Source: Arthrobacter alkaliphilus
Lineage (GTDB): Bacteria; Actinomycetota; Actinomycetes; Actinomycetales; Micrococcaceae
Length of the DNA stretch: 64,000 bases
NCBI RefSeq assembly: GCF_021483235.1
Contig: NZ_JAKEEC010000010.1
Location: 1 to 64,000, forward strand
Reading direction: 5' to 3'
The notes under the pieces were generated by a model that saw only the letters and a program-made list of their open reading frames with translations, was not told the DNA's origin and ran no database searches. Of this stretch, positions 46,240-54,804 are shown one piece after another. The first letter of the stretch is position 1. Each line of letters starts with the position of its first letter. Both the position numbers and the translations under genes were made by a program.

Positions 46240-47013
46240 ATGAAAAGAACTATTGCGACCCTGGGGGTCGTGGGCCTGGGCTTGCTGGGTGCCACGGTGT
46301 CGGCAAACGCTGCTCCCTCAGGCAAGATCACCATCTGCCATGCCACGCACTCGGCGTCGAACCCTTACGTAGAGGTGACCATCAGCTTGTCCGCGCTATC
46401 CGAACATACTACGGATACCAAGGACATCGTTCCCGCAAATGACGGCGAGTTCATGCCCCATGGACAAAACCTCACTCCGGAAAACATTGCCATCCTTAAT
46501 GCTGGTTGCCGGGTGGCTGGCCTGCCGCCGGTCATTCCGCCGGTTATCAGTCCGACGAGTCCGCCGGTTATCAGTCCGCCGAGCCCGCCCGTGGATCCGG
46601 TGACGAGTCCGCCCGTGATAAGTCCGACAAACACGCCCGTGGATCCGGTGACGAGCCCGCCCGTGACTCCAAGTAGTCCGGCGGGTCCTGTCGAGCGAGT
46701 GGAGCCAGCGACGCCGGTCGTCAGTCCGGCAGTCCCGCCCGCCGCTGCGCCCACGACGCCGGTGCCGGCAGCCATAACTCCGGCAGCGCCCGCTGCGGCC
46801 GCCAACCCCGGGGCGGCCGGAGCCGCATCCGGCACTGCAGCCGCGCCCGAGGTTCCCATGACCAACGCGGGCTACAACGTCCAGACGGCCGTTGGCGGGA
46901 GGGCCGACGCAGGCATCCCCGCTTGGCTTGCCGGTCTGACTGGCCTCTTCGGTGCAGGAGCCGCGGTTGTAGTCGTAAGGAGCGGTGTGCGGGCACGAAA
47001 GGCCAGCCACTAA
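46240..47013 (+). CDS. Secreted, C-terminally anchored Pro-rich protein; probable sortase substrate
   Basis: This 257-residue protein has a signal peptide (cleavage likely at SANA|APSG, about residue 25) and an N-terminal domain starting KITICHATHSASNPYVEVTI, the CHxT-type module seen in many secreted actinobacterial proteins. A Pro/Ser/Thr/Val repeat linker (about 95-190, PPVISP/PPVDPVTS units) follows, with a C-terminal helix (WLAGLTGLFGAGAAVVVV) and basic tail RARKASH. No LPXTG or LAXTG precedes the helix; VPMTNAGYNVQTA sits there instead. A sortase gene follows after 71 bp. GGAGGG lies 6 nt before the ATG. Confidence 0.8.
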   Translation: MKRTIATLGVVGLGLLGATVSANAAPSGKITICHATHSASNPYVEVTISLSALSEHTTDTKDIVPANDGEFMPHGQNLTPENIAILNAGCRVAGLPPVIPPVISPTSPPVISPPSPPVDPVTSPPVISPTNTPVDPVTSPPVTPSSPAGPVERVEPATPVVSPAVPPAAAPTTPVPAAITPAAPAAAANPGAAGAASGTAAAPEVPMTNAGYNVQTAVGGRADAGIPAWLAGLTGLFGAGAAVVVVRSGVRARKASH

Positions 47014-47084
47014 GCAAGCTCCTCAGGGTGCCGCAAGTCAGTGTGCGGCACCCTCCACCTGATCTGCTATCTCCGGGAGTGATC

Positions 47085-47831
47085 ATGGCCCATCACCGCT
47101 TCGCGCGGCTGTCCCGCCCCGTGGCCATCCGTGGGCTGCTGATCACTTCAAGGGACCTACTCCTGTTGGCCCTTTGTATCGGGGGTCTGCTTGCATCCTG
47201 GCTGGTCTACGGCGTATCCGGTCCGGGGAATCCGGCTGTATCCGGCCTAGGGCGGAGTGCGCTTTCGACGGCGCCTCCGGCGAGCAAACCCGGGCCGGAC
47301 AGCGCGCCAATCGGCGCTGCCGCCGCTGCTGAGGGAACACCCTTACCTGCGGCGTCGGCCCCGGTACGGGTCACCTACCCGGCGGTTGGCCTGGACGTGG
47401 CGGTTCATCCGCTGCGACCAGACCCTGCCAGCGGAGCCAGCATCGAGCCGCCGGAGACCTTGGACGGGTATTGGCTTAGCCCCTTCGGAACCCCCGGAGC
47501 GGGGTCGACGAATACCACGTACGTCATTGGGCACAGTTGGGAAGGGCTGGACGCGCCGTTCAACCACTTGAGCTCGGCGGCCGCCGCCGGCGACGTGCTC
47601 GACGTCGCCACCGCAACCGGGGTGATGACGTACAAGGTCGACTCCGTCACGACGTACACAAAATCGATGTTGAAAGACAGTCCGGTCTGGACGGCCATGC
47701 CCAACAGATTGGTCCTGATCAGCTGCTACACGCAGGATCTCTGGGGCAAGAACATCGTAGTGATCGCATCGCCCGTCACCGCACGGCAATCCCTCCTGAA
47801 AGCCGCGCCCGCCGGGAGGGGTTTTATGTGA
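47085..47831 (+). CDS. Sortase (class F-like)
   Basis: This 248-residue protein has an N-terminal membrane helix (about 22-44), an Ala/Pro linker and a sortase beta-barrel with catalytic His in YVIGHSWEG (about 155) and Cys in LISCYTQD (about 217). The residue aligning with the catalytic Arg appears replaced: the segment after the Cys reads WGKNIVVIA, where Staphylococcus SrtA has WEKRKIFVA. It probably anchors the upstream secreted protein. The TGA stop at 47829-47831 lies inside the first unit of repeat array A3. Confidence 0.85.
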   Translation: MAHHRFARLSRPVAIRGLLITSRDLLLLALCIGGLLASWLVYGVSGPGNPAVSGLGRSALSTAPPASKPGPDSAPIGAAAAAEGTPLPAASAPVRVTYPAVGLDVAVHPLRPDPASGASIEPPETLDGYWLSPFGTPGAGSTNTTYVIGHSWEGLDAPFNHLSSAAAAGDVLDVATATGVMTYKVDSVTTYTKSMLKDSPVWTAMPNRLVLISCYTQDLWGKNIVVIASPVTARQSLLKAAPAGRGFM

Positions 47832-48204
47832 GTGGGGGTCTGGTCGGGTGGGGTTTTATGTGAGTGGGGGTCTGGTCGGGTGGGGTTTTATGTGAGTGGG
47901 GGTCCGTCCGGGAGGGGTTTTATGTGATCGGGGGTCCGTCCGGGAGGGGTTTTATGTGACCGGGGGTCCGGTCGGGTGGGGTTTTATGTGAGTGGGGGTC
48001 CGGCCCGGAGGGGTTATATGTGACCGGGGGTCCGGCCCGGAGGGGTTTCATGTGATCGGGGGTCCGGCCGGGAGGGGTTATATGTGATCGGGGGTCCGGT
48101 CGGGAGGGGTTTTATGTGGCCGGGGGTCCGGTCGGGAGGGGTTATATGTGAGTGGGGGTCCGGCCGGGAGGGGTTATATGTGAGTGGGGGTCCGGCGGAG
48201 AAGG
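47813..48204. repeat. 32-bp tandem repeat array A3
   Basis: Twelve units occur, with GTTTTATGTG or variants at 47821, 47853, 47885, 47917, 47949, 47981, 48013, 48045, 48077, 48109, 48141 and 48173, an exact 32-bp period. A rotated unit starts GTGACCGGGGGTCCGG or GTGAGTGGGGGTCCGG. The array fills nearly the whole sortase-leuB gap. Main variants are AGT/ACC/ATC after GTG and TTTTATG/TTATATG. Frames crossing it on either strand are not genes. Confidence 0.95.
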
Positions 48205-48209
48205 GTCGT

Positions 48210-48224
48210 GCTCGAATCGTGAGA
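48210..48224. promoter_or_regulatory. Degenerate LtbR-like site upstream of leuB
   Basis: GCTCG-AATCG-TGAGA matches TCTCA-N5-TGAGA in one perfect half-site and three of five bases in the other, 42 bp before the leuB ATG. It also contains the dyad AATCGT-GAG-ACGATT. Weak on its own, but leuB is a known LtbR target in Corynebacterium. Confidence 0.35.
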
Positions 48225-48265
48225 CGATTTTGACCAAAATGTGGATGCGTTGGCAATCTGAAACC

Positions 48266-49330
48266 ATGAGCGCAACGCAACCCTCCGCAACGATCAACCT
48301 GGCTGTCATTCCCGGCGACGGCATTGGCCCCGAGGTCATTGCCGAAGCCCTCAAGGTCCTTGAAAAGGTTGTCGCCGAAGAGGGCGTGGCCTTGGAACAG
48401 ACAGAATACAAGCTCGGAGCCCAGCACTGGCTTGAAACCGGCGAGACCCTCCCGGACGAGGTCCTGGCAGATCTGCGCACCCGGGATGCCATTCTGTTCG
48501 GCGCAGTGGGTGCAGCGCCGGGGGACACCCGCATTCCGTCCGGAATCATCGAACGCGAGCTGCTGCTCAAGCTCCGTTTCAGCCTCGACCATTTCGTGAA
48601 CCTGCGCCCCTCGCGGCTCTACGGCACGGTGGGCAGTCCGCTGGCCAACCCTGGAACCATCGATTTCATCGTGGTCCGCGAAGGCACCGAGGGCCCGTAT
48701 GTCGGCAACGGCGGCACGCTGCGCGGAGGGACGCCCCACGAGGTTGCCACCGAGGTCTCGCTCAACACGGCCCACGGCGTCGAGCGCGTTGTCCGCGACG
48801 CCTTCCGCCGCGCCAGCGAGCGTCCCCGCAAGCACGTCACCCTTGTCCACAAACACAACGTCCTGGTCTTCGCAGGCCACTTGTGGAAGCGCACTGTCGA
48901 GGCCGTGGCCAAGGAATTCCCCGAGGTCACCCACGACTACCTGCACATCGACGCTGCGACGATCTTCATGGTCACTGATCCTTCGCGCTTCGACGTGATC
49001 GTCACCGACAACCTATTCGGCGACATCATCACCGACCTCGCCGCGGCCATCACCGGCGGCATCGGGCTGGCAGCCTCGGGCAACATCAATATGGACCGCA
49101 CCGCGCCCTCCATGTTCGAACCCGTCCACGGCTCCGCCCCGGATATCGCCGGACAGCAGAAAGCGGATCCAACCGCCGCCATCCTTTCCGCCGCCTTGTT
49201 GCTGGACCACCTCGGCTACACGGGCGCCGCCCGCAGGATCGAAGCCGCCGTCGTCGCCGACGTCGAAAGCCGCAACGGTGAAAGCCGCAGCACCGCTGCC
49301 ATCGGTGATGCCATCGCTGCCGCGCTTTAG
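48266..49330 (+). CDS. leuB: 3-isopropylmalate dehydrogenase
   Basis: This 354-residue beta-decarboxylating dehydrogenase of leucine synthesis has [20 protein letters not shown] at the N-terminus, substrate Arg residues in [20 protein letters not shown], the metal-binding [20 protein letters not shown] and the NAD-specific GSAPDIAGQ region. No clear ribosome-binding site precedes ATG 48266; an in-frame ATG at 48239 is an alternative. The gene follows repeat array A3 directly. Confidence 0.95.
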   Translation: MSATQPSATINLAVIPGDGIGPEVIAEALKVLEKVVAEEGVALEQTEYKLGAQHWLETGETLPDEVLADLRTRDAILFGAVGAAPGDTRIPSGIIERELLLKLRFSLDHFVNLRPSRLYGTVGSPLANPGTIDFIVVREGTEGPYVGNGGTLRGGTPHEVATEVSLNTAHGVERVVRDAFRRASERPRKHVTLVHKHNVLVFAGHLWKRTVEAVAKEFPEVTHDYLHIDAATIFMVTDPSRFDVIVTDNLFGDIITDLAAAITGGIGLAASGNINMDRTAPSMFEPVHGSAPDIAGQQKADPTAAILSAALLLDHLGYTGAARRIEAAVVADVESRNGESRSTAAIGDAIAAAL

Positions 49331-49409
49331 GGTCCGTACTGGCATCTGAGGGTCTGCGCCCGGGCGTAAGCTTTACTTGAATTATTTACTGCTGCCGTGG
49401 TCCGTCGCT

Positions 49410-49435
49410 GAACCATATCCTCCAAGAGATGGTTC
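49410..49435. promoter_or_regulatory. Inverted repeat upstream of ilvE
   Basis: GAACCAT ... ATGGTTC, 7-bp perfect arms with a 12-bp spacer, ends 29 bp before the ilvE ATG. Operator or RNA hairpin, unassigned. Confidence 0.35.
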
Positions 49436-49464
49436 GCTCTGCCTGGTAGCCGACTGGAGGAAAC

Positions 49465-50577
49465 ATGACTCAGACTGCCCACGGCGTCGAATTCAGCCAG
49501 CAGCTCTCGGAGACCCCGAAGTCTGCTGAGGAGCGTGCAGCTATCCTGGCAAACCCGGGATTTGGCGACTACTTCACCGACAACACCGTCATCGTCGACT
49601 ACAGCGTTGACGCTGAGGGCAAGGGCGGCTGGCACAGTGCCCGCGTCGAGGCCTATGGACCGATTTCCCTGGATCCCTCGGCAGCAGTCCTGCACTACGG
49701 CCAGGAGATCTTCGAGGGCCTGAAGGCATACCGACACGCCGACGGCTCCATCTGGACGTTCCGTCCCGAGGCCAACGCCGCCCGCCTGAACAAGTCCGCA
49801 CGCCGCTTGGCGCTCCCGGAGCTGCCGGAGGAGTACTTCCTCGGTGCCATCCGCGAACTGGTGCAGGCAGACAAGGAATGGGTTCCGTCCGGCGACGGCG
49901 AAGCCCTGTACTTGCGCCCGTTCATGATCGCGACGGAGGCGTTCCTGGGTGTCCGCGCCGCCCGCGAGGTCTCCTTCCGGGTCATTGCTTCTCCAGCCGG
50001 CAACTACTTCGGCGGCGAGCTCAAGCCTGTGTCCATCTGGATCTCGCGTGAATACGCACGCGCCGGGCGTGGCGGCACCGGTGCAGCCAAGTGCGGCGGC
50101 AACTACGCCGCGTCCCTGATTGCCCAGATGGAAGCCGAAGAGAACGGCTGCAAGCAGGTCCTCTTCCTGGACCCGTTCAACGACGACGCCGTCGAGGAAC
50201 TCGGGGGCATGAACGTCTTCTTCGTGATGAAGGACGGCTCGCTCGCCACTCCCGCCCTCACCGGAACCATCCTCGAGGGCGTGACCCGCTCTTCCGTCAT
50301 CCAGGTGGCGAAGGACATGGGCCGCGAGGTTTCCGAGCGGAAGATCACGCTGGACGAGTGGCGCGACGGGGTGGCCTCCGGCGAAATCGCGGAGGTCTTC
50401 GCTTGTGGAACCGCGGCCGTGATCACTCCGATCGGCGTGCTCAAGGACAAGACCGAGTTCATCGGCTCCGAGGACGCCAAGGCGGGCGAAACCACCATGG
50501 CCATCCGTGAGCAGTTGCTCGGCATCCAGACCGGAAAGGTCGAGGACAAGCACGGCTGGCTCACCCGCCTGGCCTAA
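49465..50577 (+). CDS. ilvE: Branched-chain amino-acid aminotransferase
   Basis: This 370-residue fold-type IV PLP enzyme makes the final transamination to Leu, Ile and Val. Visible landmarks are LHYGQEIFEGLKAYRHADGS, RPFMIATEAFLGVR, the PLP-Lys in GTGAAKCGGNYAASL (about K212) and VFACGTAAVITPIG near the C-terminus. GGAGG lies just before the ATG. It stands alone between leuB and a convergent SGNH hydrolase. Confidence 0.96.
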   Translation: MTQTAHGVEFSQQLSETPKSAEERAAILANPGFGDYFTDNTVIVDYSVDAEGKGGWHSARVEAYGPISLDPSAAVLHYGQEIFEGLKAYRHADGSIWTFRPEANAARLNKSARRLALPELPEEYFLGAIRELVQADKEWVPSGDGEALYLRPFMIATEAFLGVRAAREVSFRVIASPAGNYFGGELKPVSIWISREYARAGRGGTGAAKCGGNYAASLIAQMEAEENGCKQVLFLDPFNDDAVEELGGMNVFFVMKDGSLATPALTGTILEGVTRSSVIQVAKDMGREVSERKITLDEWRDGVASGEIAEVFACGTAAVITPIGVLKDKTEFIGSEDAKAGETTMAIREQLLGIQTGKVEDKHGWLTRLA

Positions 50578-50603
50578 GTCCCACCGGCTCCCAAGAAAGT
50601 GTC

Positions 50604-50642
50604 CGACGGCGGCCTCCCACTGCGGTGGGCGGGTCGCCGTCG
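50604..50642. terminator. Hairpin after ilvE
   Basis: CGACGGCG pairs with CGCCGTCG, with an inner CCCAC/GTGGG stem around TGCG, 26 bp after the ilvE stop. No long T tract. Confidence 0.6.
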
Positions 50643-50646
50643 CGGG

Positions 50647-50694
50647 TTAACCGGCAAGGGGGCTAACCGGCGAGCGGGCTAGCCGGTAAGCGGG
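50647..50694. repeat. 16-bp tandem repeat at the 3' end of the SGNH gene
   Basis: TTAACCGG, CTAACCGG and CTAGCCGG units start at 50647, 50663 and 50679 (period 16). The last supplies the stop of the minus-strand SGNH gene; the others place further stop codons in the other two frames. Confidence 0.75.
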
Positions 50695-51407
50695 CTGTTG
50701 CTCGGCTTGTCTTGCTGGATCCTCGGTCCAATGAGCGCTTCCATCTTGGCCTGCAGATACTGCTGGCCCGCGGCCGATGGGTGGTCGCCGTCGGGACCAA
50801 TGAGGTCGGGGGCGTCGTTCATGATCCAGCCGAGGTCGATCGGATCAACGAACTCGGCGCCCGCTCGCAGTGCGGCCGCCTTGTCCTGGTCGCGGATGTC
50901 GAGCCTTTCCGGTTCGGGCGTGCTCGTGTATGACGGCGGCCCAACCACCACGATGTCGGCCTGGGGAGCGCGGGACTTGACCGAGGCGAAAGCCCGTGCA
51001 GCCGCAGCCTCGGTTTCTCCCGGGGAAGTGCCCATGTCGTTTTCGGAACCGAAGAACAGTACTAAGCGCGTCCCGTCCGTGACGGCCTCGTCCACTTGGG
51101 AACCGAAGGTTGATCCGTCCTCGCCTACGCTGACATAGCCGGCGCCATCCCGTGCGGCATTGACAATGGTCGTGTTGAACTGTCGAAAGCCGGGATCGTT
51201 CTCCACCAGCTTGGGCCAGGCGTCGAAAGGGGAGGTCCCGTGTCCGGTGCTGAGGGAATCTCCGATGATCACCACGGTGGGCCGGCCCGCGGACCGGGGT
51301 CCAGCATCCGAGGAACAGGCGCTGTAGGTGCCTAGAACGGAGAAGCAGACGATGGCGATCGCCATTGTCCGCAGGGATCTTCTTCGTCGGGTTCGGGTCT
51401 GCAACAC
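50679..51407 (-). CDS. SGNH/GDSL-type hydrolase, probable lipoprotein
   Basis: This 242-residue protein has a basic N-terminus, a hydrophobic helix and lipobox-like GTYSAC (Cys about 31). The SGNH blocks are present: GDSLSTGHG (nucleophile Ser), NAARDGAGY, GSENDMG and the Asp/His pair in DGDHPSAAG. It is an extracellular esterase or acyl hydrolase of unknown substrate. GGAGGAGGAGG precedes the GTG start at 51407; TTG 51404 is possible. It is convergent with ilvE. Confidence 0.87.
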   Translation of the reverse strand: MLQTRTRRRRSLRTMAIAIVCFSVLGTYSACSSDAGPRSAGRPTVVIIGDSLSTGHGTSPFDAWPKLVENDPGFRQFNTTIVNAARDGAGYVSVGEDGSTFGSQVDEAVTDGTRLVLFFGSENDMGTSPGETEAAAARAFASVKSRAPQADIVVVGPPSYTSTPEPERLDIRDQDKAAALRAGAEFVDPIDLGWIMNDAPDLIGPDGDHPSAAGQQYLQAKMEALIGPRIQQDKPSNSPLTG

Positions 51408-51545
51408 TTCGCCTCCTCCTCCGCAACTGTCCCCATGTATCCGTACCGGTTCCTCTTCACCATGCTACGTCGTATGGCGTGCCCGCTTCGTGGCCCCGGG
51501 CATTCGTCCAAGGTCAGGCCGATTGGCGTGTGCCAAGATTGAGAC

Positions 51546-52328
51546 GTGAATCCGGTCAATGACGCCACCTTGCACAACAGCAGTCACCTCACCCGCTCAC
51601 TGCTTGCGCCCAATCCGGGTCCCATGAGCCTCGAGGGCACCAACTCGTACGTTATTTCCGCGCCGGGCGCTGCCGGGGTGGTCGTCGTCGATCCCGGCCC
51701 GCTCGATGAACCACACCTCGCCGCCCTGGCCGCCGCCGGAACAGTGGAACTCGTTCTCATCACCCACCGCCACAAGGACCATACCGAGGCGTCCGCCCGC
51801 TTCCACGAGCTCACCGGAGCACCCGTCCGTGCCGCGGATCCGGCCCACTGCCACGGCGGCGAACCGTTGCGCGACGGCGAGGTCATCGAGGCCGTCGGCG
51901 TTCAGATCCGGGTGCTTGCCACGCCGGGCCACACGTCGGACTCAGTCTGCTTCCACCTTCCGGGCGACGGGCCCGATGGCTCGGTGTTGACGGGCGATAC
52001 CATCCTGGGGCGCGGCACCACCGTTCTGGACTATCCCGACGGTCGGCTGGGGGACTACCTCGCCAGCCTGGACACGCTTGAGAAGCTCGGTCCCGCGACG
52101 CTGTTGCCGGCGCACGGCCCCGTCCTGCCGGCCGTCGACGCCGTGTGCCGGGAGTACCGGGCGCACAGGGAGATGCGCCTGGACCAGATCCGGGAAGCCT
52201 TGGCGCGGCTCGGTGCGCAGGCCGGGGTCCAGGCCGTCACTGATGCGGTGTATCCCGACGTCGATCCTTCCGTGCGGTGGGCAGCTGAAACGTCGGTGGC
52301 GGCCCAACTGGACTACCTGCGCGGCTGA
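51546..52328 (+). CDS. Metallo-beta-lactamase-fold hydrolase
   Basis: This 260-residue protein carries the zinc motif THRHKDHTEAS (HxHxDH, about 74-84), His in LATPGHTSDSVCFH and Asp in LTGDTILGRG, with a distal LLPAHGPV His. The C-terminal helical region has an RLDQIREAL segment, as in LACTB2-like members, which include ribonucleases and hydrolases. The function is not specified. GTG start at 51546. The next gene begins 54 bp downstream. Confidence 0.88.
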   Translation: MNPVNDATLHNSSHLTRSLLAPNPGPMSLEGTNSYVISAPGAAGVVVVDPGPLDEPHLAALAAAGTVELVLITHRHKDHTEASARFHELTGAPVRAADPAHCHGGEPLRDGEVIEAVGVQIRVLATPGHTSDSVCFHLPGDGPDGSVLTGDTILGRGTTVLDYPDGRLGDYLASLDTLEKLGPATLLPAHGPVLPAVDAVCREYRAHREMRLDQIREALARLGAQAGVQAVTDAVYPDVDPSVRWAAETSVAAQLDYLRG

Positions 52329-52382
52329 CCGCGCGGGCTGCCCCGCGCGAGCCCGCAGCTCGCGGACGGTAGGCTAGCAACC

Positions 52383-53159
52383 ATGCGTATCGCCCGGTTT
52401 GTTGTTGATTCTGATCCCGTCTACGGCGTCGTCGAAGGGGAGCCCGGCAGTGAAGTGATCACTGTCATCCACGGCGACCCTTTCTTCAACGGCGTCGAGC
52501 GGACTTCGGTCCGCCACAAGCTCGAAGACGTGCGCCTCCTGGCGCCCATCATTCCCCGCAGCAAGGTGATCGGCGTCGGACGGAATTTTGTCGAGCACGC
52601 CAAGGAGCTCGGCAACGAGGTGCCGCAGCAGCCGCTCCTCTTCCTGAAGCCGAACACCTCCGTCGTCGGCCCGAACGATCCGGTCGTGCTGCCCGAGTTC
52701 TCCGACGAAGTGTCGTTTGAAGCGGAACTGTGCGTCGTTATCGGGCGCATTTGCAAGGACGTCCCCGAAGACCGGGTGGACGACGTCATCTTCGGCTACA
52801 CCTGCGGCAACGACCTGACGGCCCGCGATGTCCAGAAGACCGACCTGCAGTGGACCCGGGCCAAAGGCTTTGACACCTCCGCGCCGCTCGGACCCTGGAT
52901 TGAGACCGAACTCGACCCCGAGGACCTGGCCATCAAGGGCTGGCTCAACGGCGAACTGCGCCAGGACGGCAGCACCAACCAGATGATCCGCGGCGTGCGT
53001 GAACTGGTGTCGGTGGTTTCGCAGGCGTTCACTCTGCTCCCGGGCGACGTCATCATGACGGGAACGCCCGCCGGCGTCGGGCTGCTCCAGGAGGGCGATC
53101 GCTACGAGATCGAGATCGAAGGCATCGGGCGGCTGTCCAACCCAGTGGTCCGCCGCTAG
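52383..53159 (+). CDS. Fumarylacetoacetate hydrolase-family protein
   Basis: This 258-residue protein has FAH landmarks [17 protein letters not shown], the metal site [34 protein letters not shown], and [16 protein letters not shown] with [11 protein letters not shown] at the C-terminus. It is the compact form usually annotated as a 2-hydroxyhepta-2,4-diene-1,7-dioate isomerase-like or acylpyruvase enzyme. Genomic association with gltX is common in actinobacteria. A strong hairpin separates it from gltX. Confidence 0.88.
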   Translation: MRIARFVVDSDPVYGVVEGEPGSEVITVIHGDPFFNGVERTSVRHKLEDVRLLAPIIPRSKVIGVGRNFVEHAKELGNEVPQQPLLFLKPNTSVVGPNDPVVLPEFSDEVSFEAELCVVIGRICKDVPEDRVDDVIFGYTCGNDLTARDVQKTDLQWTRAKGFDTSAPLGPWIETELDPEDLAIKGWLNGELRQDGSTNQMIRGVRELVSVVSQAFTLLPGDVIMTGTPAGVGLLQEGDRYEIEIEGIGRLSNPVVRR

Positions 53160-53179
53160 GCGATCCGAAGCGGAAGGTA

Positions 53180-53220
53180 CGACGGCGGCCACTCACCTCT
53201 TTGGTGAGTGGCCGCCGTCG
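53180..53220. terminator. Hairpin between the FAH gene and gltX
   Basis: A perfect 18-bp stem (arms starting CGACGGCGGCC and ending GGCCGCCGTCG) surrounds TCTTT. No T tract follows on the plus strand. Confidence 0.65.
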
Positions 53221-53274
53221 GGCGTTTCCGGCGGAGAAAGCGGAAGGGTTCCACGCGGTAAAGTTGGAACCACT

Positions 53275-54789
53275 ATGACTACTGTTGCTGAGCCGAACTC
53301 TGCCGCCATTCCCGCCGTGAACGCCGAAACCCCGGTCCGCGTCCGGTTTTGCCCCTCACCTACGGGAACACCGCACGTTGGGCTGATCCGCACGGCCCTC
53401 TTCAACTGGGCCTACGCGCGGCACACCGGCGGCAAGCTGATTTTCCGGATCGAGGACACTGACTCGGCCCGCGACAGCGAGGAGAGCTACCACCAACTGC
53501 TTGAGGCGTTGAAGTGGCTCGGCATCGACTGGGACGAGGGCGTGGAGGTCGGCGGCCCGCACGAACCGTACCGCCAGTCGCAGCGCAGCGACATTTACCA
53601 GGACGTCATCGCCAAGCTCAAGGCCGGCGGTCACATCTATGAGTCGTACTCCACCCCGGAGGAGATCGAAGCACGGCACCGCGCCGCCGGCCGGGATCCG
53701 AAGCTTGGCTACGACGGCTTTGACCGCCACGTCACCGAGGAACAACTCGCCCAGTACAAGGCCGAAGGCCGCAGCGCCGTATTGCGCCTGCGCATGCCGG
53801 ACGAAGACCTGACTTTCAACGACCTCGTGCGCGGGGAAATCACGTTCAAGGCCGGATCCGTGCCGGACTTCGCCGTGGTGCGCGCCAACGGGGCTCCGCT
53901 GTACACCCTCGTGAACCCCGTGGATGACGCACTCATGGGCATCACGCACGTCCTCCGCGGCGAAGACCTGCTCAGCTCCACCCCGAGGCAGATCGCCCTC
54001 TACCGGGCCCTTTACGCGATCGGCGTGGCTGAGTACATGCCAGAGTTCGGCCACCTTCCCTACGTCATGGGCCAGGGAAACAAGAAGCTTTCCAAGCGCG
54101 ATCCGGAATCCAGCCTGTTCCTGCACCGCGAACGTGGCTTCATCCGTGAAGGACTGCTCAACTACCTCTCACTCCTGGGCTGGTCCCTGAGCGCTGATGA
54201 AGACATCTTCACCGTGGAGCAACTCGTGGCAAACTTCGACATCCACGACGTCCTGGGCAACCCTGCGCGCTTCGACCTCAAGAAGGCCGAGGCCATCAAC
54301 GGCACCCACGTGCGGATGCTCGCGCCGGAAGATTTCCGCGAGAGGCTCGTGCCTTACCTGCGGGCCGCCGGCTTCGTGGGGGAGATCCTTACTCCGCGGC
54401 AGGAAGAGATTCTTGCCGAGGCCGCGCCGCTGGTCCAGGAACGGATCACCCTGTTGGGCGAAGCTCCCGAGATGCTCGCGTTCCTATTCAAGGCCGACGA
54501 CGCGATCGACATCGCCGACGACGCACGCAAGGGACTCCCTGAGAATCTGGGCGAGGTCCTGGACGCCTCGCTCGCTGCGCTGGAACCCCTTGAGGACTGG
54601 ACGGCAGAAGGCATCCAGGCAGCGCTCAAGCAAGCCTTGGTGGAGGATCTCGGACTCAAGCCGCGCCTCGCGTTCGGCCCGGTGCGCACAGCGATCTCCG
54701 GCCGCCGGATCTCGCCGCCGCTGTTCGAATCCATGGTCATCCTGGGCAAGGATTCCTCCCTTGCCCGCCTGCGCTCGTTCCGCGGCTAG
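53275..54789 (+). CDS. gltX: Glutamyl-tRNA synthetase
   Basis: This 504-residue class I synthetase has the HIGH-type motif in [19 protein letters not shown] (about 25-43), the KMSKS-type [17 protein letters not shown] (about 266-282) and a C-terminal anticodon-binding helical region. It is followed by an HAD gene, then tRNA-Gln and tRNA-Glu, its likely direct substrates if the enzyme is non-discriminating as in other actinobacteria that use GatCAB. Confidence 0.96.
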   Translation: MTTVAEPNSAAIPAVNAETPVRVRFCPSPTGTPHVGLIRTALFNWAYARHTGGKLIFRIEDTDSARDSEESYHQLLEALKWLGIDWDEGVEVGGPHEPYRQSQRSDIYQDVIAKLKAGGHIYESYSTPEEIEARHRAAGRDPKLGYDGFDRHVTEEQLAQYKAEGRSAVLRLRMPDEDLTFNDLVRGEITFKAGSVPDFAVVRANGAPLYTLVNPVDDALMGITHVLRGEDLLSSTPRQIALYRALYAIGVAEYMPEFGHLPYVMGQGNKKLSKRDPESSLFLHRERGFIREGLLNYLSLLGWSLSADEDIFTVEQLVANFDIHDVLGNPARFDLKKAEAINGTHVRMLAPEDFRERLVPYLRAAGFVGEILTPRQEEILAEAAPLVQERITLLGEAPEMLAFLFKADDAIDIADDARKGLPENLGEVLDASLAALEPLEDWTAEGIQAALKQALVEDLGLKPRLAFGPVRTAISGRRISPPLFESMVILGKDSSLARLRSFRG

Positions 54790-54804
54790 TCCAGGCACAC
54801 CGCG

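Noticed and set aside
46240..47013. Canonical LPXTG cell-wall anchor
   Set aside because: No LPXTG or LAXTG was found before the C-terminal helix; only a possible non-canonical motif.
47813..48204. CRISPR array
   Set aside because: Units are directly adjacent with no unique spacers, and there are no cas genes in the window.
48014..48946. 310-residue minus-strand frame with a repeated Pro-rich C-terminus
   Set aside because: It is antisense to leuB and its repeated end comes from array A3.
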